From: an uncultured Pelagibacteraceae bacterium
GTDB lineage: Bacteria; Pseudomonadota; Alphaproteobacteria; Pelagibacterales; Pelagibacteraceae
Length of the DNA: 51,011 nucleotides
Assembly: GCA_902613855.1 (NCBI GenBank)
Contig: CACMIX010000005.1
Location: forward strand, 1 to 51,011
Direction: 5' to 3'
Positions 8,675 through 16,204 of this stretch are shown here, piece after piece. Position 1 is the first letter of the stretch. Every line of letters starts with the position of its first letter. The notes beneath the pieces are model-generated. The model worked only from the letters and a program-made list of their open reading frames with translations, was not told the origin of the DNA and did no database searches. The translations under genes and the position numbers were made by a program.

Positions 8675-9945
8675 CCTTCAGCAATTTTTTGAACTTGTTT
8701 ATCTGAGATTTGAAAACCGTTTTGAACCCAAATTTCTTCTATCATCTTCAATTTGTTTCCTAAAACTTTGCCTTCAGGTATATTGTACTTTGACATAAGA
8801 ATATTTGCCCCAACAGGTAAGGTTGGCAAAGTTTTATTCTGATAAAAATCATGTAATTTAACTAGTTTTTTTTCTAATTTTTTTGAAATAAATAACTTAA
8901 ACCTAATAATATCAGTTACAGCTTGCCTGCCATTAAAATAAAAAATTTTGTTCAAATTTTTTTCAGTAAAATAATTGATATTTATTTTTTGCTTATAAAA
9001 ATTATCAACAAATTTTATTCTTTTTTGATCTTTATTAGAAATTTTAAATTTATATAAAAAATAATCTGCGTTATCAGTTTCATCAATAATTAATAATGAA
9101 ATCAATAAAATAAAATCAATTTTATATAAATTTTTCTGTGCGTATGCATTTAATTTTTTAAAACTTTGAAGATTTTTAAATTGAGGAAAAATTATCTCTA
9201 TTAACTCAAGGCATTCTTTATCCTTAAATAATTTAATAAACCCATCTGATTTTGTTAACTTTTTAAATTCCTCTACTAGTCTTTCAGAAGAAAGTTTTGA
9301 AATTCCTTCTATATTTCTTTTAATAGTTCTAAAAATTTCTAGCTCATGTTTGTTATTAGAATAATTTAAAAAGAAACGTAGGTATCTTAATATCCTTAAG
9401 TAATCCTCTTGAATTCTTTCTTCTGGATTTCCTATAAATTTTACAGTTCCACTTTCTAGATCTTTTTTACCATTATGTGGATCAAACAAATTTCCATCTT
9501 TATCTGAATAAATTGCATTAATAGAAAAATCTCTACGATTCGAGTCATCCTTCCAGTCTAACGAAAATTCAACTTTAGCATGCCTTCCATCTGTTGAGAC
9601 ATCTTTTCTAAGAGTGGTGATTTCATATTTTTGATCATCTATAATTGCAGTAATTGTTCCATGGTCTATTCCTGTTTCATAAAAGTCAATATTATTTTTT
9701 TTGAGTGCATTACATACCTCTGTGGGTATTAAGTTTGTAGCTAAGTCAATATCATCAACTTCTTCTTTTTTTATAATTTTTCGAATACATCCACCAACAT
9801 ACCTAACTTCGCTAGTTTCGTTAAAATTATTTATTGCCTCAAATACTTTGTAGGCTGAAGTTTCCTGGGTAATTTTTTTTATGTTTTGACTTATGTAATC
9901 AAGATTTCTTGATCTGAAAAATATTTTATCTAATAATTTATCCAT
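8671..9945 (-). CDS. cca: CCA tRNA nucleotidyltransferase / poly(A) polymerase family
   Basis: Class II nucleotidyltransferase expected to add or repair the 3' CCA of tRNAs. The 424 residues contain the GG-loop VRYVGGCIRK (about 48-57), the catalytic acidic pair in VDDIDLATN, NRRDFSINAIY, the RIQEDYLRILRYLRFF segment and an alpha-helical neck/body/tail. The usual Asp after GGxxR is replaced by Lys here (GGCIRK versus the common GGCVRD), which I read as lineage variation. The only plausible ATG lies 3 bases after the encoded CCA of tRNA-Gln, so the ribosome-binding region would be within the tRNA gene. A PcnB-like role cannot be excluded, but CCA addition is the likelier function. Confidence 0.9.
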   Translation of the reverse strand: MDKLLDKIFFRSRNLDYISQNIKKITQETSAYKVFEAINNFNETSEVRYVGGCIRKIIKKEEVDDIDLATNLIPTEVCNALKKNNIDFYETGIDHGTITAIIDDQKYEITTLRKDVSTDGRHAKVEFSLDWKDDSNRRDFSINAIYSDKDGNLFDPHNGKKDLESGTVKFIGNPEERIQEDYLRILRYLRFFLNYSNNKHELEIFRTIKRNIEGISKLSSERLVEEFKKLTKSDGFIKLFKDKECLELIEIIFPQFKNLQSFKKLNAYAQKNLYKIDFILLISLLIIDETDNADYFLYKFKISNKDQKRIKFVDNFYKQKININYFTEKNLNKIFYFNGRQAVTDIIRFKLFISKKLEKKLVKLHDFYQNKTLPTLPVGANILMSKYNIPEGKVLGNKLKMIEEIWVQNGFQISDKQVQKIAEG

Positions 9946-9948
9946 AAG

Positions 9949-10022
9949 TGGCTGGGGCGCTAGGATTCGAACCTAGGATGCCGGTACCAAAAACCAGTGC
10001 CTTACCGCTTGGCTACGCCCCA
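9949..10022 (-). tRNA. tRNA-Gln (anticodon TTG), CCA encoded
   Basis: Read on the minus strand this 74-base segment folds as a tRNA. The acceptor is TGGGGCG paired to CGCCCCA, with a D arm around GCC-AAGCGGTAA-GGC. The anticodon stem CTGGT/ACCGG encloses loop TTTTGGT (anticodon TTG), and a T arm CTAGG-TTCGAAT-CCTAG follows. The discriminator is G and CCA is encoded. The whole closely resembles bacterial glutamine tRNA. It lies between ispE and cca on the same strand. Confidence 0.97.
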
Positions 10023-10055
10023 ATATTGTTTTCGTATAGCACAAAAAATCAAAAT

Positions 10056-10901
10056 TTATATAGTTTTTGATACATTGCACCAATAATTTTTAAATTTTCT
10101 TTTAAACTGTATCTTTGCAAGCTTACAATCTTTTGAGTATTGATAATAAGCACAAATAACTGATCCTGAACCAGTCATCCTAACAAATAATGGGCTATTA
10201 AGGTTTTTCAAAAATAACTTTATGTTTTTTAGTCGCGGGTATTTTAAAAAAGCTATTTTCTCAAGAGCATTAACTTGCTGAATTAAATAGCTTGAACTGA
10301 ACATTTGTTTTTTTGGAGAATTGAGGTTTGGTTTAGTGATCTTTCGAACCCCAGAGTATATTTTTTTTGTAGAACATCCAAAGTTAGGTTTAACCAGCAA
10401 AGTATTATATCTAGGACACTTTGTGAATTTTTTAATTTGGTTATTTGATTTCAAGATGGAACTAGAAAAATTTATTCCTAATATCACATCAGATCCAATT
10501 GAATTACATAGTTTTTCTATCTTTATTTTAGTGAGTTTTATATTTTTTTTTTTAATAAAGAAATTTAATATCGCTGCTGCATTCATGGACCCACCACCTA
10601 ATCCAGCCTCTTGTGGTATATTTTTTTTAATACTTATTTTAAATTTTTCATTTTTTAATAAATTGGTTTTATCAAGTAAATCTAGTAACTTTTGAACTGT
10701 ATTTTCTTTTTTTATATTTTTTGAAAATTTTCCATAAAAAGAAATTTGATGATTATCGGATTTTATCTTTTTAATTGAAATTAAATCGTGTAAGTCAACA
10801 AATGAGACAATGCTCTCAATTTTATGCATTGAGTTTCTTTTTCCTGTTACATTTAGTGCTAAATTAATTTTAGCATAAGATTTAAGATAATAATTCCTCA
10901 T
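10056..10901 (-). CDS. ispE: 4-diphosphocytidyl-2-C-methyl-D-erythritol kinase
   Basis: Phosphorylates CDP-ME in the MEP isoprenoid pathway, a GHMP kinase of the cytosol. The 281 residues show SYAKINLALNVTG at the N-terminus (family lysine and asparagine), the glycine-rich phosphate loop PQEAGLGGGSMNAA, an IGSDV motif, and the C-terminal MTGSGSVICAYY. Its ATG abuts the stop of the upstream TPR gene with no spacer. The downstream tRNA-Gln begins about 33 bases after its stop. Together with ispH in this window it shows the organism uses the MEP route. Secure call. Confidence 0.95.
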   Translation of the reverse strand: MRNYYLKSYAKINLALNVTGKRNSMHKIESIVSFVDLHDLISIKKIKSDNHQISFYGKFSKNIKKENTVQKLLDLLDKTNLLKNEKFKISIKKNIPQEAGLGGGSMNAAAILNFFIKKKNIKLTKIKIEKLCNSIGSDVILGINFSSSILKSNNQIKKFTKCPRYNTLLVKPNFGCSTKKIYSGVRKITKPNLNSPKKQMFSSSYLIQQVNALEKIAFLKYPRLKNIKLFLKNLNSPLFVRMTGSGSVICAYYQYSKDCKLAKIQFKRKFKNYWCNVSKTI

Positions 10902-12587
10902 TTAGGAATTTTTAAGGCCTTCAATTACTTTAATATTTATTTTATTCCTCATATTGTCTTCAGTATCATCAAACTTTAAAATATTATTCCAAAAGTATCT
11001 TGCTTGTATTTTGCGATTTAATTTCCACAATATATCTCCGTAATGATCGTTCACTATTGGATCCTCAGGCATTAATTCCACCGCCCTTTTAAGATATTTT
11101 TCAGCCTCAATGTAATCGTCTATAAGATAATAAGCCCATCCAATAGAGTCGATAATATAAGGATCGTTACTTTTTAACTCGTATGCTCTTTTCAACATTT
11201 CCATTGCTTCATCAATTTTATAATCACGTTCTAACCACGAATAGGCCAAATAATTAAGAACGTATGCGTCGTCGGGATTTATTTTTAAAGAATTGAGTAA
11301 ATCTTCGTCTGCTTTTTTATAATCTCCTACCCTCTCGTGGCTCCCCCCTCTTCGGTAAAATAAATCTGCTCCAAGCTCAGATTGATCATCTAATGTTTCA
11401 ATAATTTGAGAGTAATATTCGATTGCTTTTTCATAATTTTTTGAATTTTTATAAAAATTTGCAATATCGAATTGCATTTTTAAGTTTGGATTATCTATTT
11501 GATTAAACTTTGCAGTAATAAACTTTATTGCAGTGTCATAATCTTGCTCCTCAACAATTATTTGAGCTTCTTTTTTTAATCTGTACCAATAATAAAACTC
11601 ATCTTTTTTATTAAATTTAGTAATAATTTTTTTAACTTTATTAAATTCTTCATTTAAATAATAGTTTTCTGCAACCAAAGATAAATTAAACTCAAACTTT
11701 GGATTTAAATAATTTGATAAATTTAAATAAAAATTAGATTTCTCAAAATTATCTTGGGATGAATAAAGATTGGACACCAAAAATAAAAATTCGGAAACAA
11801 CATCTTTGTGATTTTGACATGAAAAAATTTTATTAAATTCCTTAAATTTTTTATTCTCTACCCAACTTTTACTTTGGGATAATAAAATGGTTGAGTTCAT
11901 ATAATCAAATTGACTAACCACATTTTCTGCTGCATTTATTTTATTTTTATCAATTAAATGATTAAGGTAAAAAAAGATATATCTAGAATAATCTCCTTGT
12001 TGACTATTAATTAAATTAAGAAAATAAGCGCCAGTCTTTTCATCGTTTAAATAACATCTTTGAAAAGTTTCCGCTATTAAAGACAAATTTCCAAAATTTT
12101 TTTTATTATTTAAAATTTTTTTATTTTTAAAAGTGTAGATATATTGTTTTAAAGTCTCAAAAATAACCAAGTTTATTCTATTTTGATCTTGAAATTTTAG
12201 ACTTTGAGTTAAATATTCATCTGCCTCATCAAAATTATTTTTTTTTAAACTATCAATAATTAAAATTAAGTAAGCGTCATAAAAATCTGCATTGTCTTTA
12301 TTGCCATTGTTTTTAATCACATTAATTGCTTGTGGAACCTTATTGTCTAAAACTAATGAATTTACGTACCTCTTTAAATATGAGTCATGTTTGTTAAGTA
12401 AAACTTTTGAAAGGTTAAAAAATTTTAATGCTTTAGAATTATTTTGATTTTCATACGCAATAATCCCTGAAAAATAATTTGATAAATCTCTAGAATTAAA
12501 GTCATTAAAACTAGTACTTTTAGAATATATGGGTGTCTGATAGAATAAACTAAAAATAAATAATAGTTTTATTAATTTTTTTAACAT
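10902..12587 (-). CDS. Exported tetratricopeptide-repeat protein upstream of ispE
   Basis: A 561-residue protein with a hydrophobic, lysine-led N-terminus (about 1-23) that looks like a signal peptide, so it probably acts in the periplasm or at the envelope. The C-terminal third holds clear TPR units, for example DLFYRRGGSHERVGDYKKA, then YVLNYLAYSWLERDYKIDEA, IDSIGWAYYLIDDYIEAEKY and VNDHYGDILWKLNRKIQA. The N-terminal part is helical, Asn/Lys-rich and poorly conserved-looking. The same kind of TPR protein adjoins ispE in other alphaproteobacteria, as I recall; its function is not established. Its start is only 11 bases from the divergent udg start. Confidence 0.85.
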   Translation of the reverse strand: MLKKLIKLLFIFSLFYQTPIYSKSTSFNDFNSRDLSNYFSGIIAYENQNNSKALKFFNLSKVLLNKHDSYLKRYVNSLVLDNKVPQAINVIKNNGNKDNADFYDAYLILIIDSLKKNNFDEADEYLTQSLKFQDQNRINLVIFETLKQYIYTFKNKKILNNKKNFGNLSLIAETFQRCYLNDEKTGAYFLNLINSQQGDYSRYIFFYLNHLIDKNKINAAENVVSQFDYMNSTILLSQSKSWVENKKFKEFNKIFSCQNHKDVVSEFLFLVSNLYSSQDNFEKSNFYLNLSNYLNPKFEFNLSLVAENYYLNEEFNKVKKIITKFNKKDEFYYWYRLKKEAQIIVEEQDYDTAIKFITAKFNQIDNPNLKMQFDIANFYKNSKNYEKAIEYYSQIIETLDDQSELGADLFYRRGGSHERVGDYKKADEDLLNSLKINPDDAYVLNYLAYSWLERDYKIDEAMEMLKRAYELKSNDPYIIDSIGWAYYLIDDYIEAEKYLKRAVELMPEDPIVNDHYGDILWKLNRKIQARYFWNNILKFDDTEDNMRNKINIKVIEGLKNS

Positions 12588-12598
12588 TTAGACATTGT

Positions 12599-13321
12599 AT
12601 GACTAAAAAAGTAATAAATCAAAATGACAAATTTAGAGAAGAATTGATAAATACAATTGAACCAAACTTTGTTTTTACTGATAAACCTATAAACAGATTT
12701 ATTAACAATGATGCAAAATTTGATGATAATCAGTCAAAAAATAAGAACGAGTTACTGCTAAAACTAAAAAAACAAATCAATTCAATTGAAAATTGTAAAT
12801 TGAAAGAAAATTCAAGAAATTTAATTTTAGGAGATGGAAACATTAATAGTCCTATAATGTTAATTGGTGAAGCCCCAGGTTTAGAAGAAGATAGTAATGC
12901 TAATACTTTTATGGGCGAAGTTGGAGAGCTACTTAATAAAATGTTGCTGGCTATCGAGATAAAACGAAAAAATATTTATTGTAGTTATTCAATAAATTTT
13001 AGACCTCCAGAAGATAGAAAACCAACGTCAGTAGAGATCAAAAGATATTCTGTGTTTTTAAAGGAACATATATCAATAATAGATCCCAAAATTATCATTT
13101 TAATGGGGAGTACAGCAATGGAAGCTGTTACAGGAATAAGCGATAAAATTTCTAGTAAAAGAGGAAAATGGGAAGAGGTTATACTAAATGGTCGAACCTA
13201 TCCTTTAATGATAACTTTTAATCCTTCATATTTGATAAGATTTCCAGAGAATAAGAAATACTCATGGGAAGATCTAAAAAAAATAAGACAAAAGATAAAA
13301 GACTTAAATTTAAAAGTTTAA
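12599..13321 (+). CDS. Family-4-like uracil-DNA glycosylase lacking Fe-S cysteines
   Basis: Removes uracil from DNA in base excision repair, by family assignment. Motif A is intact as GEAPGLEED (about 94-102), followed by TFMGEVGELL and FRPPEDRKP. Two features deviate. The protein has only two cysteines (NCKL and IYCSY), so the four-Cys Fe-S site of classical family 4 enzymes cannot form. In addition, the usual HPSYLLR-type motif reads NPSYLIR, replacing the active-site His by Asn. Length of 240 residues is normal. It overlaps rnhB by one base (TAATG), placing two nucleic-acid maintenance enzymes in one unit with ccrM downstream. The family is clear; activity is less certain. Confidence 0.85.
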   Translation: MTKKVINQNDKFREELINTIEPNFVFTDKPINRFINNDAKFDDNQSKNKNELLLKLKKQINSIENCKLKENSRNLILGDGNINSPIMLIGEAPGLEEDSNANTFMGEVGELLNKMLLAIEIKRKNIYCSYSINFRPPEDRKPTSVEIKRYSVFLKEHISIIDPKIIILMGSTAMEAVTGISDKISSKRGKWEEVILNGRTYPLMITFNPSYLIRFPENKKYSWEDLKKIRQKIKDLNLKV

Positions 13322-13893
13322 TGAAAATAATCGCAGGTGTAGACGAAGTTGGGAGAGGCAGTTTAATTGGACCAGTTTATGCAGCAGCTGTTATTTTAAA
13401 TAAATCTATTAATTCAAAATTACTCAAAGACTCTAAAACACTGACTAAAGAAAAAAGGGAAATTTTATTTAATTATATTAAAAAAAATTCAATTTGGGCT
13501 ACTGGTAAAGCCTCTGTTAAAGAAATAGATAAAATAAATATTCTTCAGGCGAGTTTGCTTGCTATGAAAAGAGCAATAAAAAAACTCAAAAAAAAACCTT
13601 CACAAGTTTTAATTGATGGAAATAAAATACCAGATTTAAAAAATTATAACTTAAAGGCAATAGTAAAAGGTGACCAAAAAATACCCTCCATTTCAGCTGC
13701 ATCCATTGTTGCTAAAGTAACTAGAGATAAATTTATAAAAACATTGGCAAAAAAGAACAAAGGATATAATTGGGATCAAAATTTTGGATATGGAACTAAT
13801 CAACATTTAAAGGCAATAAAAAAGCTTGGTGTTAACAAACATCATAGAAAAACATTCTCACCAATATCAAAACTCAAGAAACACAATATCTAG
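13321..13893 (+). CDS. rnhB: Ribonuclease HII
   Basis: Degrades RNA in RNA:DNA hybrids and nicks at single ribonucleotides in DNA. The start chosen is the ATG overlapping the udg stop (TAATG), giving 190 residues that begin MKIIAGVDEVGRG. A longer in-frame reading from 13264 would place a lysine-rich extension inside udg and is unlikely. Catalytic acids appear in GVDEVGRGSLIGPVYAAAV (about 5-23) and further in LIDGNK, with SIVAKVTRD and the C-terminal HHRKTFSP. It precedes ccrM by 92 bases. Secure call. Confidence 0.95.
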   Translation: MKIIAGVDEVGRGSLIGPVYAAAVILNKSINSKLLKDSKTLTKEKREILFNYIKKNSIWATGKASVKEIDKINILQASLLAMKRAIKKLKKKPSQVLIDGNKIPDLKNYNLKAIVKGDQKIPSISAASIVAKVTRDKFIKTLAKKNKGYNWDQNFGYGTNQHLKAIKKLGVNKHHRKTFSPISKLKKHNI

Positions 13894-13920
13894 TTATCTT
13901 AAATTTTAGCCACACAAAAC

Positions 13921-13969
13921 GAGTCTAAATATTTCAATCTCAGGTTGACCGTAGAATCCATTTGGAGTC
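13921..13969. promoter_or_regulatory. Three GANTC sites upstream of ccrM
   Basis: GAGTC at 13921-13925, GAATC at 13954-13958 and GAGTC at 13965-13969 lie in the 92-base gap before ccrM. GANTC is the recognition site of the CcrM methyltransferase family. At this base composition one site would be expected roughly every 350-400 bases, so three in 49 bases is notable. They could make transcription of ccrM sensitive to its own product. Confidence 0.6.
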
Positions 13970-13973
13970 TAAT
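13945..13973 (+). promoter_or_regulatory. Putative sigma-70 promoter of ccrM
   Basis: TTGACC (13945-13950), a 17-base spacer and TCTAAT (13968-13973) give one of the better -35/-10 pairs in the window. The GAATC site lies in the spacer and the last GAGTC overlaps the first two bases of the -10 box. Transcription would begin near 13980, leaving a leader of only a few bases before the ATG at 13986. No start-site data are available. Confidence 0.5.
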
Positions 13974-13985
13974 TATTTTTTAAAA

Positions 13986-15056
13986 ATGAAAACTGATTTC
14001 AAAAATAAAATTATTAACGGAGATAGTCTTGAAGAATTAAAAAAAATTCCACGTGAAACTTTTGATTTAATTTTTGCAGACCCACCATACAATCTTCAAT
14101 TAAAAAGTGAATTGGTAAGACCAGACAGATCTAAAGTAGATGCTGTAAATGACAAATGGGATCAATTCGAAAATTTCAAAAAATACGATGAGTTTACATA
14201 TGAGTGGTTATCAGAGTGTAAAAGAATTTTAAAAAAAGATGGAGCAATTTGGGTTATTGGAAGTTATCACAATATATTTAGAGTAGGTACTGCAATTCAA
14301 AATTTAGGATTTTGGATTTTAAACGATGTAATTTGGAATAAAAATAATCCAATGCCTAATTTTAGAGGAACAAGATTTACCAACGCTCATGAAACTTTGA
14401 TTTGGGCATCTAAAAGTGAAAAATCAAAATATACATTTAATTATCAATCACTAAAATGTTTGAATGATGATTTACAAATGAGATCAAACTGGGACCTTCC
14501 AATTTGCAGTGGTTCAGAAAGATTGAAGAAAAACGGCAAAAAAGTGCATTCAACTCAAAAACCAGAGGCTTTACTTCATAGAGTTTTGTTAGCATCTTCG
14601 AATAAAGATGACATGATTTTAGACCCCTTTTTAGGTTCAGGTACAACAGCAACCGTTGCAAAAAAACTAGGTAGGAAATATTTTGGTATAGAAAAAGAAA
14701 AAAATTATTTCAAAGCTGCAGAAAAAAGAATTAAAAATGCAAAACCTATTGAAGATGATTTACTTGATACTCTTAAAAATAATAGATCAAAACCTAGAAT
14801 ACCATTTGGATCATTAGTGGAACTTGGAATAATTAAGCCAGGTACTAACATTTTTGATAATAAGAAAAAAATAAATGCAAAAATTTTGGCTGATGGAAGT
14901 ATAAAGCATAACCAATCTGAGGGCTCTATTCATAAAGTTGCAGCTACTATTTTAGGTGCTGAAAGTTGCAATGGATGGACATATTGGCATTGTGATATTA
15001 ATGGCAGAATATATCCAATAGACTACTTGAGACAAAGATTAATCTCAAAAAATTAA
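13986..15056 (+). CDS. ccrM: Adenine-specific DNA methyltransferase CcrM (GANTC)
   Basis: Beta-class N6-adenine methyltransferase; alphaproteobacterial CcrM modifies GANTC and couples methylation to the cell cycle. From ATG 13986 the protein has 356 residues, close to the 358 of Caulobacter CcrM. An upstream TTG at 13962 would add eight odd residues through the promoter region, so I reject it. Catalytic DPPYNL lies at about 32-37. The SAM-binding motif LDPFLGSGTTATVA follows later, as expected for the beta class. The C-terminal part (RIPFGSLVELGIIKPG and ESCNGWTYWHCD) resembles the CcrM-specific DNA-recognition extension. Convergent with the FAD monooxygenase, overlapping 4 bases. Confidence 0.95.
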   Translation: MKTDFKNKIINGDSLEELKKIPRETFDLIFADPPYNLQLKSELVRPDRSKVDAVNDKWDQFENFKKYDEFTYEWLSECKRILKKDGAIWVIGSYHNIFRVGTAIQNLGFWILNDVIWNKNNPMPNFRGTRFTNAHETLIWASKSEKSKYTFNYQSLKCLNDDLQMRSNWDLPICSGSERLKKNGKKVHSTQKPEALLHRVLLASSNKDDMILDPFLGSGTTATVAKKLGRKYFGIEKEKNYFKAAEKRIKNAKPIEDDLLDTLKNNRSKPRIPFGSLVELGIIKPGTNIFDNKKKINAKILADGSIKHNQSEGSIHKVAATILGAESCNGWTYWHCDINGRIYPIDYLRQRLISKN

Positions 15057-16204
15057 TTATTGTAAATTTTTCCTAAATAATTTTCTAAGAATTTTTTGTT
15101 CTTAGTTAATATTTTTAATCCTATATTCCTAAAGAACACAATAATTGGATTAGATACATGAAAAGCAAATTGATTTAGTTTTGATCTATTATTAATCATT
15201 TTTACTCTTGAAACTCTATTAATATAATAATCAGTTTTGCTACTTATTATGCTTTCAAATAGTTCTGATGCACCTTCAATAGATTGTGAGGCTCCTTGTG
15301 CAAAAGAAGGTGGAAAGGCAAAAAAGGCGTCTCCAACAAGATGAATATTTTCAACTGATTTATGAAAATCTTTACTAACAAAAACTGGGAAGCATTTGAT
15401 ATTATTTAGGTTACTTAAAATTGAAGAAGAAATTTTAATTTGTAACTTATTTTTAATTCCCTCGATAAAAGCTTTTTCTTCAAAAAGGCTATAGTTTTTA
15501 AGCTCATTTTCAGTTAATTGATGCTTTAAAACACCAATAAAATTGTATTCTCCAGCATTGTTATCAATTGGGTAGATAACATAATGAAAATCAGGACCTA
15601 CAAATAAAGAAATGTTCATTTCGTTTAAATTATTTAAGTTAGCCCGAGGGATTTTACCTCTAATTGCAATACAATTATTATAAGTTGGTTGAATGTGATT
15701 ATTAGAAATTAAGGATTTTCCTTTAGAAAAAATACCGTCAGAAATAATTAGATAGTCACAAATAAAACTTTGATTGTTGTTAAAAGTTAAATTTATTTGA
15801 TCATGTTTTTTTTCAATTTTCTCAATGCTATGTTCATATTTTATATCCTGCTCATCTAATCTATTTTTTAAAAATTCAACTAATATAGATCTTTTCATTG
15901 TGGTGTATTTACAATCTTCAGAATTATATTCAGAAATATTCAAATCAGATATTTTTTTTTGATTTTTAATCTCATAAAAATCAATTTTTTCAGGATTAAA
16001 CTTTTCCTTATTTTCTATTTCATTAAATCCAATTTTGTTTAAAAGCTTGATACTATTGGTTGAAAGTTGAATTCCATACCCCTCTTCTAACTCTACTGAG
16101 TGTTTTTTTTCAAATATTGTAACTTGATAATTGGGATTTTCTTTAAATAAATTAGCAATGAATAAACCTGAAATTCCTGCTCCTATAATTCCAATTTTTT
16201 TCAT
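15053..16204 (-). CDS. FAD-dependent monooxygenase (UbiH/PHBH superfamily)
   Basis: A 383-residue flavoprotein with the N-terminal dinucleotide fold GIIGAGISGLFIANL and a C-terminal FAD ribose-binding stretch HLVGDAFFAFPPSFAQGASQ (GD motif). These are the hallmarks of COG0654 aromatic hydroxylases, including ubiquinone hydroxylases and salicylate-hydroxylase-like enzymes. The usual GDAAH reads GDAFF here. Substrate cannot be told; a role in quinone or small aromatic metabolism is possible only by family. It overlaps mutY by 4 bases (ATGA), so the two share a transcript, and its 3' end overlaps ccrM by 4 bases on the other strand. Confidence 0.8.
   Translation of the reverse strand: MKKIGIIGAGISGLFIANLFKENPNYQVTIFEKKHSVELEEGYGIQLSTNSIKLLNKIGFNEIENKEKFNPEKIDFYEIKNQKKISDLNISEYNSEDCKYTTMKRSILVEFLKNRLDEQDIKYEHSIEKIEKKHDQINLTFNNNQSFICDYLIISDGIFSKGKSLISNNHIQPTYNNCIAIRGKIPRANLNNLNEMNISLFVGPDFHYVIYPIDNNAGEYNFIGVLKHQLTENELKNYSLFEEKAFIEGIKNKLQIKISSSILSNLNNIKCFPVFVSKDFHKSVENIHLVGDAFFAFPPSFAQGASQSIEGASELFESIISSKTDYYINRVSRVKMINNRSKLNQFAFHVSNPIIVFFRNIGLKILTKNKKFLENYLGKIYNN

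Noticed and set aside
10321..10695. Plus-strand open frame of about 124 codons inside ispE
   Set aside because: It is antisense to a well-supported gene, has a composition typical of a shadow frame and shows no domain.
13962..13985. TTG start adding eight residues to CcrM
   Set aside because: It lies within the GANTC/promoter segment, and ATG at 13986 gives the usual CcrM length.
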